Positions 1 to 7,645 of a stretch of DNA of 11,674 nucleotides are shown here, one piece after another. A program made the position numbers and the translations under genes. The DNA lies in the NCBI GenBank assembly GCA_012514775.1, contig JAAYZQ010000637.1, positions 1 to 11,674 of the forward strand. Direction: 5' to 3'. Below the pieces are notes generated by a model. The model was not told the origin of the DNA, did no database searches, and saw only the letters and a program-made list of their open reading frames with translations. Numbering within the stretch: position 1 is the stretch's first letter; each line of letters starts with the position of its first letter. Source of the DNA: Anaerolineaceae bacterium (GTDB taxonomy: Bacteria; Chloroflexota; Anaerolineae; JAAYZQ01).

Positions 1-1
1 C

Positions 2-1027
2 CTCCGCGTTCGGGAGCTCAAGAAGCATTTTCCCGTCGGCGGCGGCCTGCTGGGGCGGCAGTCGGGCGCCGTCAAGGCGGTGGACGGCATCACCTTTGAC
101 ATCGGGCGCGGCGAAACCCTGGGCCTGGTGGGCGAGAGCGGCTGTGGCAAGTCCACGGCGGGCAGGGCCATCCTGCAACTGCAACAGCCGACGTCGGGCC
201 AGGTGTTCCTGGAGGACGTGGAGCTGACCCAGGCCAGCCGCGACCGGTTGCGCAGCCTGCGGCCCAAGATGCAGATGATCTTCCAGGACCCCTACGCCTC
301 CCTCAACCCCCGCCATACGGTAGCCAAGATCGTCGGCGAGCCCCTGGTCATCCACCGCATCCATCGCCGGGGCAGCCGGGAGCTCAAGAGGCGGGTGGAA
401 GAGCTGCTGGAGCTGGTGGGCCTGGACACGGCCTACGCCCGCCGCTTTCCCCACGAGTTCTCCGGCGGGCAGCGGCAGCGCATCATGATCGCCCGGGCCC
501 TGTCGCTCAACCCCTCCTTTATCGTCTGCGACGAGCCCATCTCGGCGCTGGACGTGTCGATCCAGGCGCAGGTGATCAACCTCATGCAGGACTTGCAGGA
601 GCAACTGGGGGTGGCCTACCTCTTTATCGCCCACGACCTGAGCATGGTCAAGCACATCTCCCACCGTATCGCCGTCATGTACCTGGGCAAGCTCATGGAG
701 CTGACCGATCGCAGCCGTCTCTTTGACGACCCGCTCCATCCCTACACCCAGTCCCTCAACTCCGCCGTGCCGGTGCCCAACCCCAGGCTGGAGGCCAGGC
801 GGACGCGGTTCATCCTCAAGGGGGAGCCGCCCAGCCCCGCCAATCCGCCAACGGGGTGCGTCTTTCACCCCCGCTGCCCGCTGGCCATCGACGAGTGCGC
901 CAGGGTTGTGCCTGATTTTCGCGTCGTGCGCCCCGGCCATTATGTCGCCTGCCACCTGGCCGACGACAAGGACACCAGCAAGATCTGTGATGCCGACGTG
1001 CTCGCGTCAGAGGCCGAGGTCCAATGA
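2..1027 (+). CDS. Oligopeptide/dipeptide ABC transporter ATP-binding protein (OppF/DppF type), 5' partial
   Basis: ATPase subunit that powers a peptide-type ABC importer from the cytoplasmic face of the membrane. The frame is open from base 2 and reads into the typical N-terminus of this family (LKKHFPV, then AVDGITF), so a GTG at 80 is internal and only a few residues are missing upstream of the window. Counting visible residues, Walker A GESGCGKST is at about 44-52. The Q-loop MIFQDPYASLNP, signature FSGGQRQR, Walker B IVCDEP and H-loop IAHD follow in order. The C-terminal oligo_HPY extension contains CVFHPRCPLAIDEC and a later Cys, the four-cysteine pattern of OppD/DppD/OppF proteins. The partner ATPase, permeases and binding protein should lie upstream. 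It is followed after 49 bases by an oxidoreductase on the same strand, so it probably belongs to a catabolic operon. Peptides are the family default; the real substrate is unknown. Confidence 0.95.
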   Translation, partial: LRVRELKKHFPVGGGLLGRQSGAVKAVDGITFDIGRGETLGLVGESGCGKSTAGRAILQLQQPTSGQVFLEDVELTQASRDRLRSLRPKMQMIFQDPYASLNPRHTVAKIVGEPLVIHRIHRRGSRELKRRVEELLELVGLDTAYARRFPHEFSGGQRQRIMIARALSLNPSFIVCDEPISALDVSIQAQVINLMQDLQEQLGVAYLFIAHDLSMVKHISHRIAVMYLGKLMELTDRSRLFDDPLHPYTQSLNSAVPVPNPRLEARRTRFILKGEPPSPANPPTGCVFHPRCPLAIDECARVVPDFRVVRPGHYVACHLADDKDTSKICDADVLASEAEVQ

Positions 1028-1037
1028 GAGCGCCCGC

Positions 1038-1051
1038 CCAACCGCGGTTGG
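1038..1051. repeat. 14-bp perfect palindrome between ABC and oxidoreductase genes
   Basis: CCAACCGCGGTTGG is its own reverse complement and lies in the 49-base spacer, 25 bases upstream of the next start codon. In RNA it could form a 5-bp stem closed by CGCG; in DNA it could be a repressor half-site pair. There is no T-run, so it is not an intrinsic terminator. The role is unknown. Confidence 0.5.
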
Positions 1052-1076
1052 CCGGCACACGTCCAGGGAGGGAGAA

Positions 1077-2435
1077 ATGCAGTTGATCGAGGAAATGGTG
1101 AAACGCGTGCCCGTGCTGGCCGAGACCGACGTGCTGGTAGTCGGTAGCGGGCCGGCCGGCCTGGCCGCGGCCCTGGGCGCGGCGCGTGAGGGCGTCCACA
1201 CGGTGCTGGTCGAGCGCTATGGCTGCTTCGGGGGCGTCATCAGCCAGGTGGGCGTAGAGACCATCGCCTGGTACCGCCACGAGGGAACGGTCGACGTCGA
1301 GGGGGTCGGCCTCGAGTTCGAGCAACGCGCCCTGGGGATGGGCGGTGCCCGCCAGGAGCCCCAATCGAACAGCCTGGCCCTGGACGCCGAGATGTTCAAG
1401 GTCGTGGACGACTCGATGGTGCAGGAAGCGGGCATCGTGCCGCTCCTCCACTGCCTGGCGGTCGACGTGATCATGGAGGGCGACGCCATCCGCGGGATCG
1501 TCACCGAGAGCAAATCGGGCCGCCAGGCCATCCTGGCCCGGCGCGTCGTCGACGCCACGGGAGATGCCGACGTTGCGTACCGTGCCGGGGCTCCGTGTCG
1601 CAAGACGAACCGGGACGAGATGATGGGCGTGACGGTCATGTTTTCCTGTGCCGGCGTCGACAAAGAGCGCTTCCTGGACTACGTCAGGCAACGTCCGGCG
1701 ACTTACGGGGACTGGGGCAAGAACTGGGCCATGGAAACCACGGGCAAAGAGGACCACCTCTTTAGCACCTACCTGGAGGAACCCTTCAACCGCGCCCGCG
1801 AGGATGGCCTGATCCCGGAGCACATGACCGGCATCGGCGGCACGTGGGGCACGCTCACCGACGAAGGCGAGGCCACCAACCTGAACGTGGTCTACATGAC
1901 CGGCTACGACCCCACCGACGTCCGGGACCTGACCCGGGCAGAGATGGAGGGACGGCGCCAGGCCCTGCTGGCCATCGAGGCCCTGCGGCGGTACGCGCCC
2001 GGCTTCGAGAAGGCCAGGCTCCGCAACTTTGGCATGACCCTCGGCACCCGCGACTCGCTTAAGATCGTGGGCCGGTACGCCATCACCGGGCAGGACGTGC
2101 GCCATCAAGCCCGCTTCGATGACAGCATCGGCATCTTTCCGGAGTTCATCGACGGCTACGGCGTCCTGGTCCTGCCCACCACCGGCCGGTACTTCCAGGT
2201 GCCGTACGGCATCCTGATCCCACAGCTCGTGGAGAACCTGCTGGTGGCCGGGCGCTGCGTCTCGGGCGACAAGATGTCGCACGCCGCACTGCGCAACATG
2301 ATGTGTTGCACGGTGACCGGCCAGGGCGCGGGCGTGGCGGCCGCCGTCTCGGTGCGGGACGGGGTCAACTGTGGCGCGGTAGACGTCGCGCGCGTCCAAC
2401 GCGCGCTGCGCAGGCAAGGAGTACGAATCTTTTAG
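1077..2435 (+). CDS. FAD-dependent oxidoreductase (FAD_oxidored-like, GxGxxG Rossmann fold)
   Basis: A 452-residue flavoprotein, probably cytoplasmic. ATG at 1077 was chosen because a purine-rich Shine-Dalgarno site (GGGAGGGAGA) lies directly upstream; the same frame is open much further upstream, but that part overlaps the ABC gene and is not protein-like for this family. The dinucleotide-binding motif GSGPAG is at residues 23-28, and Glu46 ends the second beta strand, where it would hold the FAD ribose. CFGG at 50-53, VDATGDADVA further on and the C-terminal LLVAGRCVSGD with MMCCTVTGQGAG are the later FAD-contact segments of this family. No signal peptide is seen. It sits between a peptide-type transporter ATPase and an aminotransferase, so it may oxidise the imported compound or an intermediate. 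The substrate and electron acceptor cannot be read from the sequence. Fumarate reductase-like and geranylgeranyl reductase-like enzymes share the fold and are alternatives. Confidence 0.88.
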   Translation: MQLIEEMVKRVPVLAETDVLVVGSGPAGLAAALGAAREGVHTVLVERYGCFGGVISQVGVETIAWYRHEGTVDVEGVGLEFEQRALGMGGARQEPQSNSLALDAEMFKVVDDSMVQEAGIVPLLHCLAVDVIMEGDAIRGIVTESKSGRQAILARRVVDATGDADVAYRAGAPCRKTNRDEMMGVTVMFSCAGVDKERFLDYVRQRPATYGDWGKNWAMETTGKEDHLFSTYLEEPFNRAREDGLIPEHMTGIGGTWGTLTDEGEATNLNVVYMTGYDPTDVRDLTRAEMEGRRQALLAIEALRRYAPGFEKARLRNFGMTLGTRDSLKIVGRYAITGQDVRHQARFDDSIGIFPEFIDGYGVLVLPTTGRYFQVPYGILIPQLVENLLVAGRCVSGDKMSHAALRNMMCCTVTGQGAGVAAAVSVRDGVNCGAVDVARVQRALRRQGVRIF

Positions 2436-2449
2436 GAGGATGGTTCTCA

Positions 2450-3562
2450 ATGTACGCTGACCTGAACACACCCGAACGAATCCTTCTCGGGCCGGGCCCG
2501 AGCATGGTGCACCCGCGCGTGCTGCGCGCCATGGCGCATCCCCTGCTGGGCCATCTCGATCCGCAGTTCATCGCCCTCATGAACGAGGTGCAGGAGCTGC
2601 TGCGCTACGTCTTCCAGACAGAGAACGACATGACGCTGCCCGTCTCGGGGACGGGCAGCGCCAGCATGGAGTCCACCGTGGCCAACCTGCTGGAGCCCGG
2701 CGACTCGATTATCATCGGCGTCAACGGCTACTTTGGCGAGCGCCTGTGCGACATGGCCGGGCGCTACGGCGCCGAGGTGCGCCGCCTGGAGCGGCCCTGG
2801 GGTGAGGTGTTCGACCCGGCCGAGATCGAGGCTGCCCTGCGCCAGAAGCCGGCCAAGGTGGTGGCCCTGGTGCACGCCGAGACGTCCACAGGCGCGCTGC
2901 AGCCCCTGGCGGACGTGGGCGAGATCGTCCACAGGCATGGGGGCCTGTTCCTCGTCGACTGCGTCACCTCGCTGGGCGGCGTCCCCGTCGAGATTGACGG
3001 ATGGGGCGTGGACATGGCCTACAGCGGCACGCAAAAGTGCCTGAGCTGTCCCCCTGGCCTGGGGCCGCTTACCGTCGGGCCCCGCGCCCGCGAAGCCATC
3101 CGCCGCAGAAAGACGCCGGTCGCCAACTGGTACCTGGACCTGGCCCAGCTCGAAAGCTACTGGGGCGCCGAGCGCACCTACCACCACACGGCCCCCATCA
3201 CCATGAACTTTGCCATCCGCGAGGCGCTGCGTCTGGTCCAGGAGGAGGGCCTGGAGGCGCGGTTCGAGCGGCACCGGGCGAACAGCGCGCTCCTGTGGGA
3301 GGGTCTCGCCGAACTGGGGTTGGCTCTGGTGGTGCCCGCCGGCCACCGGCTGCCGACGCTGACGACAGTGGCCGTGCCCGAGGGCGTGGACGAAGCGGCC
3401 ATCCGCAGGCAACTGCTGGACGAGTACAACATCGAGATCGCCGGCGGCCTGGGCGCATTCAAGGGCAAGGCGTGGCGCATCGGGCTCATGGGCTACTCCA
3501 GCCGGCCGGAAAATGTCCTGCTGCTTCTCTCGGCCCTGGCCCATCTCCTGAAAAAGGGTTGA
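2450..3562 (+). CDS. Class V PLP aminotransferase, alanine/serine-glyoxylate (AGT/PucG) family
   Basis: A 370-residue PLP enzyme of fold type I, expected to move an amino group from alanine, serine or ureidoglycine to glyoxylate or pyruvate. ATG at 2450 follows AGGAGGA (2434-2440), which overlaps the stop codon of the oxidoreductase, so the two genes are probably translationally linked. LLGPGPSMVHPRV at the N-terminus is the family's opening motif. SGTGSASMES is the phosphate-binding region, Asp170 in LVDCVTS should contact the pyridine nitrogen, and Lys196 in SGTQKCLSCPPG is the Schiff-base lysine. The C-terminal IAGGLGAFKGKAWRIGLMGYSS carries the carboxylate-binding Arg region. Length is normal for the family. 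In purine degraders such enzymes are PucG, but no other purine gene is visible, so no gene name is given. The order transporter, oxidoreductase, transaminase fits catabolism of an imported amino compound (inference). Confidence 0.9.
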   Translation: MYADLNTPERILLGPGPSMVHPRVLRAMAHPLLGHLDPQFIALMNEVQELLRYVFQTENDMTLPVSGTGSASMESTVANLLEPGDSIIIGVNGYFGERLCDMAGRYGAEVRRLERPWGEVFDPAEIEAALRQKPAKVVALVHAETSTGALQPLADVGEIVHRHGGLFLVDCVTSLGGVPVEIDGWGVDMAYSGTQKCLSCPPGLGPLTVGPRAREAIRRRKTPVANWYLDLAQLESYWGAERTYHHTAPITMNFAIREALRLVQEEGLEARFERHRANSALLWEGLAELGLALVVPAGHRLPTLTTVAVPEGVDEAAIRRQLLDEYNIEIAGGLGAFKGKAWRIGLMGYSSRPENVLLLLSALAHLLKKG

Positions 3563-3579
3563 GCCGGGTGCCAACCGGC
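3563..3579 (+). other. Short hairpin just after aminotransferase stop
   Basis: GCCGG and CCGGC flank a 7-base loop immediately after the TGA. There is no T-run, so it is not a standard intrinsic terminator. It may protect the 3' end or mean nothing. Confidence 0.25.
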
Positions 3580-3588
3580 CAGGGGACA

Positions 3589-3617
3589 TTGGCCTTCTCC
3601 TTTGCCTGTGCTATAAT
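3589..3617 (+). promoter_or_regulatory. Sigma70-type promoter for histidine kinase operon
   Basis: TTGGCC (3589-3594), a 17-base spacer and a perfect TATAAT (3612-3617). Transcription would start near 3624, only about 8 bases before the kinase ATG at 3632. This separates the two-component unit from the upstream operon. The weak Shine-Dalgarno GAGG (3623-3626) would lie at the very 5' end of the message. Confidence 0.75.
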
Positions 3618-3631
3618 CGAGCGAGGCTACC

Positions 3632-5941
3632 ATGATTCGGAAGCGATTGCTCGTGTGGTTCGTTTTGATCGCCCTGCTGCCAGTGATCGGGGTGGGAATC
3701 GGCACGTCCCTGGTAAGCTATCTGAACGGCCGCCAGCAATCCATCGACCGGCTGGAGTCAGTGGCAGCCCGCAAGGAGTGGGCCATCCAGGGTTGGGTCG
3801 AGTCGCTGCAACAGGAGCTGCTCTTTTTCTCCCAGACCGACTGCTCCCCCCAATTCGTCAACACCACGCTGCGCCTGGGCAACGAAGACAAGGAGTACGC
3901 CTGGTACTATCAACTGGTGCGCAGGCAGTTGGCTGCCCTCGTCGGCCAGTCGCCGCGGATCGACGAGCTCTTCCTGGTGGACCTCTCGGGTGAGGTGGTC
4001 GTGTCGACCGACGTCGCCCGGGAGGGCCAGGTCTACTCCGCCCAGGCCCTCTTCCACAAGGGCCTGGAGGGACCGGCCACGCAGTTGCCCTTCCATTCCA
4101 GCCTCTTTGCTTCGAGCGAGGGGACGGCCCTGCTGCACGATCAGGCTTCGGTCATGGCCGTCGTGCCCGTCGTGGACGAGGAGCAGCAGCTCATGGGCCT
4201 CATGGGCGGGCGGACCGCGCCCGGGGACCTGCACGCCATCCTCGACGAAGGGACCGGGCTGGGAGAAACAGGCAAGGCCTATCTCGTGGGGCCGGGCTAT
4301 TCGGCCCTGGCCGGAACGATCCTGGAGCCGGGTGGAGAAGCGGCAGCCGCCGTCCACACGGAGGGGATCGACACCGCTATCCGGCAGGGCGCGAGCGGCT
4401 CGGGCCTGTACACCGATTCCACGGGCACGTCGGTCATTGGCGTGTATCGTTGGCTCGAACCCCTTGGCGCCGTGCTGTCCGTAGAACAGGATCTGTCCGA
4501 GGCCTTTCAGGCTGTCTGGGCCACCACCGGGGTCAACGTGGTCATCGCCCTGGCTGCCGTGGGGTTGGCCGTCGCCGCCTCTCTGTCCATGACCCGCAGC
4601 ATCGCCGATCCCATCGTCGACCTGGCAGACACGGCGACCCAGATCTCCAGGGGAGCCCTGAACCGCACGGCCACCGTAGAGCGCCAGGATGAGATCGGCG
4701 CCCTGGCCCAGGCATTCAACAGCATGACCGCCCAACTGCACGACCTCATCAGCTCGCTGGAAAACCGGGTCGAACAGCGCACGCACGCCCTGCAGGGGGC
4801 CAACAAGGCCCTGGAGCAAAGGGCACTCCAGTTGCAGACCAGCGCCCAGGTGGGCCGCGAGATCACGTCCATCCTGGACATTGACATTCTGCTGCCCCGC
4901 GTCGTCGAGATGATCCGCGAGGCCTTTGGCTATTATCACGTGCAGGTCTTCCTGCTGGATCGCGATGCGAAGCAACTGGTGCTCCGGGCCGGGAGCCACA
5001 GCAAGAACATGGAGCATCAGCGGATCGACCTGGACCATCCCAGCGTCAATGCCAAGGCCGCGCAAAGCGGCGAGGCCGTGGTGGCGAACGACGTCCTGGA
5101 CGATCCGGCATTTCTGCCGGACAGCCAACTGCCCGAGACCCGCTCGGAGCTGGTCATTCCGTTGCGGCTCGGCAGCCAGGTCATCGGCACCCTGGACGTG
5201 CACAGCCGCCGCGTGGGCGCCTTCACGGAAGAAGACGTCGTCGCCATCCAGAGCCTGGGCGATCAGATCGTCGTGGCCATCGAGAACGCCCACCTCTACG
5301 ACCAGAGCCGCGAGCTGGCCGTCCTGGAGGAGCGCACCCGCCTGGCCCGCGACTTGCACGATTCGGTCACACAGTCGCTCTACAGCCTGGTGCTCCTCAC
5401 CGAGGGCTGGCGCCGCCTCCTCAGCGCGGGAAGTGGCGCCCAGACCGAGGACTACCTGGGGCGCATCGGAGAGATTGCCCAGCAAGCCCTGCGCGAGATG
5501 CGATTGATGATCCACGAGCTGAGGCCCCCCGTCCTGGAGCAGGAGGGGTTTGTCGGCGCGGTGCGCAAGAGGATCGACGCCGTCGAGAAACGGGTGGGCA
5601 TCGAGGCGCGAGTCGTCATGGATGACCTGGTCGAGCTGCCCGCCTCGCTCGAGGAGGGGCTGTACTGGATCGCCCAGGAAGCCCTGAACAATGCCCTGAA
5701 ACATGCGGGAGCCACCAGGGAGACGGTGCGCATCTGCGTCGAGGGCGAGACGCTCGTGCTAGAGATAACGGACGACGGGCAGGGCTTTGACCTGCAGTCG
5801 GCCAACAACCGGGGCGGCATGGGGCTGACGAGCATGGGAGAACGGGCCAGGCAGATGGGCGGGTGCCTGGACATCGGATCGGCCCGGGGCCGGGGCACGA
5901 CGGTCAAGGTCAGCGTGCCCATCCCACTGGCGGCGGTGTAG
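3632..5941 (+). CDS. Sensor histidine kinase, dCache-HAMP-GAF-HisKA_3-HATPase
   Basis: A 769-residue membrane sensor kinase that would phosphorylate the response regulator encoded 30 bases downstream. ATG at 3632 keeps the first membrane helix (about 6-27), preceded by MIRKR. Residues about 30-290 form an extracytoplasmic sensing region with dCache features (LGETGKAYLV near the middle, VYRWLEPLGAVLSVEQDL at its end). Helix two is at 301-320 and the HAMP linker (ADPI through DEIGALAQAFNSM) at about 321-374. A short coiled coil and a GAF domain (about 404-556) follow. The phosphorylated His576 lies in RLARDLHDSVTQ, the HisKA_3 type used by NarX/DesK-like kinases. N-box EALNN has Glu683 and Asn687; DDGQGF and GGMGLTSM complete the ATP site. 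The dCache suggests a small extracellular ligand such as an amino or organic acid; the GAF could bind a second cytoplasmic signal. The ligand is unknown. Confidence 0.95.
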   Translation: MIRKRLLVWFVLIALLPVIGVGIGTSLVSYLNGRQQSIDRLESVAARKEWAIQGWVESLQQELLFFSQTDCSPQFVNTTLRLGNEDKEYAWYYQLVRRQLAALVGQSPRIDELFLVDLSGEVVVSTDVAREGQVYSAQALFHKGLEGPATQLPFHSSLFASSEGTALLHDQASVMAVVPVVDEEQQLMGLMGGRTAPGDLHAILDEGTGLGETGKAYLVGPGYSALAGTILEPGGEAAAAVHTEGIDTAIRQGASGSGLYTDSTGTSVIGVYRWLEPLGAVLSVEQDLSEAFQAVWATTGVNVVIALAAVGLAVAASLSMTRSIADPIVDLADTATQISRGALNRTATVERQDEIGALAQAFNSMTAQLHDLISSLENRVEQRTHALQGANKALEQRALQLQTSAQVGREITSILDIDILLPRVVEMIREAFGYYHVQVFLLDRDAKQLVLRAGSHSKNMEHQRIDLDHPSVNAKAAQSGEAVVANDVLDDPAFLPDSQLPETRSELVIPLRLGSQVIGTLDVHSRRVGAFTEEDVVAIQSLGDQIVVAIENAHLYDQSRELAVLEERTRLARDLHDSVTQSLYSLVLLTEGWRRLLSAGSGAQTEDYLGRIGEIAQQALREMRLMIHELRPPVLEQEGFVGAVRKRIDAVEKRVGIEARVVMDDLVELPASLEEGLYWIAQEALNNALKHAGATRETVRICVEGETLVLEITDDGQGFDLQSANNRGGMGLTSMGERARQMGGCLDIGSARGRGTTVKVSVPIPLAAV

Positions 5942-5971
5942 GGATTCCAACATGTGTGCGGGAGCCGTGGT

Positions 5972-6634
5972 ATGGACGTGATACGCGTTTTAATAGCCGA
6001 TGACCATCCCATCGTGCGGGAAGGTGTGCGGACGCTCATCGCCAGCGAGCCGGGGATGGAGCTGGTGGGCGAGGCCAGCAACGGCGCAGAAGCCGTGTCG
6101 TTGGTGCGCAAACTCCAGCCCGACGTGATCTTGATGGACCTGATCATGCCCGTGAAGGACGGGCTGCAAGCGATCGGCGAGATCAAGAGCGAGAACCCCA
6201 ATGTCTCGATCCTGGTGCTCACCAGCTTTGGCGAAGAAGACAAGGTCTTTCCGGCCATCAGGGCAGGAGCCCTGGGTTATTTGCTGAAAGACACGGCCCC
6301 TGACCAGTTGCTGGAAGCCATCTATGACGTCCAACGCGGCGAGCCGTCGCTGCACCCCAGCATCGCCCTGCAGTTGATCCGCGAGATCAACCAGCCGTCG
6401 GATCTGCCGCCGGCACCCGACCCGCTCTCGCAGCGCGAGCTCCAGGTGCTCAAGCTGCTGGCACAGGGGCTCACCAACCAGGAGATTGTCGATCGCCTCG
6501 TCATCAGCGAGTGGACGGTGCGCACCCACGTGCGCAACATGTTGGGCAAGCTGCACCTGGCCAACCGCACCCAGGCGGCCCTCTATGCCCTGCGCGAAGG
6601 GATCGCCGGCCTGGACGAAAAATCAGCCCGCTGA
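5972..6634 (+). CDS. NarL/FixJ-family response regulator (REC plus LuxR-type HTH)
   Basis: A 220-residue DNA-binding regulator, cognate to the kinase that ends 30 bases upstream. ATG at 5972 was chosen over GTG 5954 because GGGAG (5960-5964) sits 7 bases before it and the protein then begins directly with the first receiver strand (MDVIRVLIADDHP). Acidic pocket Asp10/Asp11, phosphoacceptor Asp56 in LMDLIMP, Thr84 and Lys106 in YLLKD make a complete receiver. The output domain is a GerE/LuxR helix-turn-helix at about 150-215, with LSQRELQVLKLLAQGLTNQE and WTVRTHVRNMLGKL. All key residues are present, so it should be active. Its targets are not known; divergent and nearby promoters in this window are natural first candidates, since members of this family often regulate neighbours. 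Confidence 0.96.
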   Translation: MDVIRVLIADDHPIVREGVRTLIASEPGMELVGEASNGAEAVSLVRKLQPDVILMDLIMPVKDGLQAIGEIKSENPNVSILVLTSFGEEDKVFPAIRAGALGYLLKDTAPDQLLEAIYDVQRGEPSLHPSIALQLIREINQPSDLPPAPDPLSQRELQVLKLLAQGLTNQEIVDRLVISEWTVRTHVRNMLGKLHLANRTQAALYALREGIAGLDEKSAR

Positions 6635-6715
6635 CACCAGGTCCGCGCCGTCCGCCAGGCCCCATCGCCGAAGGCGCCAACTGGCGTTAGCCGGCATGAC
6701 GGCGCACCCTGCGGC

Positions 6716-6744
6716 TTGCCCTTTTCGCCTCCCCGGTGTATGAT
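6716..6744 (+). promoter_or_regulatory. Sigma70-type promoter for the hydrolase unit
   Basis: TTGCCC (6716-6721), a 17-base spacer and TATGAT (6739-6744). Transcription would start near 6751, about 28 bases before the ATG at 6779. The promoter makes the hydrolase and following membrane protein a separate unit from the two-component system. Confidence 0.65.
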
Positions 6745-6778
6745 ATCTCGTGCGCAGGACGACGCGCGAGGGGGCACA

Positions 6779-7588
6779 ATGGCAACGTCTCACACAGCCG
6801 CAGGCTATTTTTCCAACGGGCTGCCCTACAACCGGCTGGGCCACGGGCAGCAGATCCTCGTCCTCCTCCAGGGGTTGGTGTACGAGAACAAGCCGCTCGC
6901 GGGACGCTCGGCCCGCATGATGTTCAGCATGTACAGCTTTCTGTACGATGCCTATACCTTATATGCCGTGACCCGCAGACGGGGCTTGCCCGCCGGCTAC
7001 ACGATGCGCGACATGGCGAACGACTATGCAGACGCCATCAAGGCCGAGTTCGGCGGGCCGGTGGACGTGCTCGGCACCTCCACCGGCGGGTCCATCGCCC
7101 AGCACCTGGCCGCCGACCATCCCGAATTGGTCCGCCGGCTGATCCTCCACGCCAGCGCCCACAGCCTGGGAGACGCCGGCAAGGCGGCCCAGCTCGGCGT
7201 TGCACGCCTGGCAGCCCAGCAGAAGTGGAGAAAGGCTAGCGCCGACTATCTCGGGTTCATGATGATACCCAGCCGCCTGGGCAAGATCACGGCGGCTTTC
7301 GGGTCGCTCTTAATGGCGTGGACCGCGCCCGACGACCCCTCGGATTTTGTCGTGACGGCAGAAGCGGAGGACAGGCACGACTTTCGAGACCGTCTGGCCG
7401 AGATCAAGGCTCCAACGCTGGTCATCGCCGGCGCCCGTGACCCGTTCTACACGGAGGAGTTGCTGCGCGAGACGGCGGCGGGCATCCCCAACGCCCGGCT
7501 CGTCCTCTATCCCGACAAGGGGCATGCCCCGACCGGAAAAGAATTTGCGCGCGACGTCCTCGGCTTCTTGCAGGAGGATGGACGCTAG
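6779..7588 (+). CDS. Alpha/beta-fold hydrolase
   Basis: A 269-residue cytoplasmic hydrolase without a signal peptide. ATG at 6779 follows GAGGGGG (6768-6774), with a 4-base spacer. The catalytic triad can be read directly: nucleophile Ser101 in the elbow GTSTGGS, acid Asp221 in IAGARDPFYT, and His249 in PDKGHAPTGK. The stretch after strand three reads VLLQGLVYENKP, where most relatives have HG, so the oxyanion-side residue is Gln-Gly. Residues about 135-200 (Ala/Gln/Met-rich helices) form the cap that shapes the substrate pocket. Esterase, lactonase, C-C hydrolase and haloperoxidase-like activities all share this fold, and the sequence does not decide between them. A small membrane protein gene follows 57 bases downstream with its own strong ribosome site, so they are probably co-transcribed. 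Confidence 0.9.
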   Translation: MATSHTAAGYFSNGLPYNRLGHGQQILVLLQGLVYENKPLAGRSARMMFSMYSFLYDAYTLYAVTRRRGLPAGYTMRDMANDYADAIKAEFGGPVDVLGTSTGGSIAQHLAADHPELVRRLILHASAHSLGDAGKAAQLGVARLAAQQKWRKASADYLGFMMIPSRLGKITAAFGSLLMAWTAPDDPSDFVVTAEAEDRHDFRDRLAEIKAPTLVIAGARDPFYTEELLRETAAGIPNARLVLYPDKGHAPTGKEFARDVLGFLQEDGR

Positions 7589-7645
7589 CGGTTGGCGTGG
7601 GGCGGCCCGATGGCGCGGTGCCGTCCTCGACACAGGGAGGTAGAC

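Noticed and set aside
723..1076. N-terminal extension of the oxidoreductase frame
   Set aside because: Overlaps the transporter gene in another frame, is Pro/Arg/Ser-rich, and the strong ribosome site at about 1068-1075 favours ATG 1077.
816..2471. Long open frame (551 codons) on the minus strand across the oxidoreductase
   Set aside because: It mirrors a well-supported flavoprotein in the opposite strand; the composition (runs of Gly, Ala, Arg, His, Asp) is that of antisense to GC-rich codons and no domain is visible.
3758..5704. Very long open frame (648 codons) on the minus strand across the histidine kinase
   Set aside because: Antisense shadow of a complete kinase with all motifs; it shows no motif and no ribosome site.
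6635..6715. Possible terminator after the response regulator
   Set aside because: Several short GC hairpins (e.g. CGCC/GGCG near 6675) exist, but none is followed directly by a T-run; the TTTT at 6722-6725 is not adjacent to a stem and lies inside the promoter spacer.
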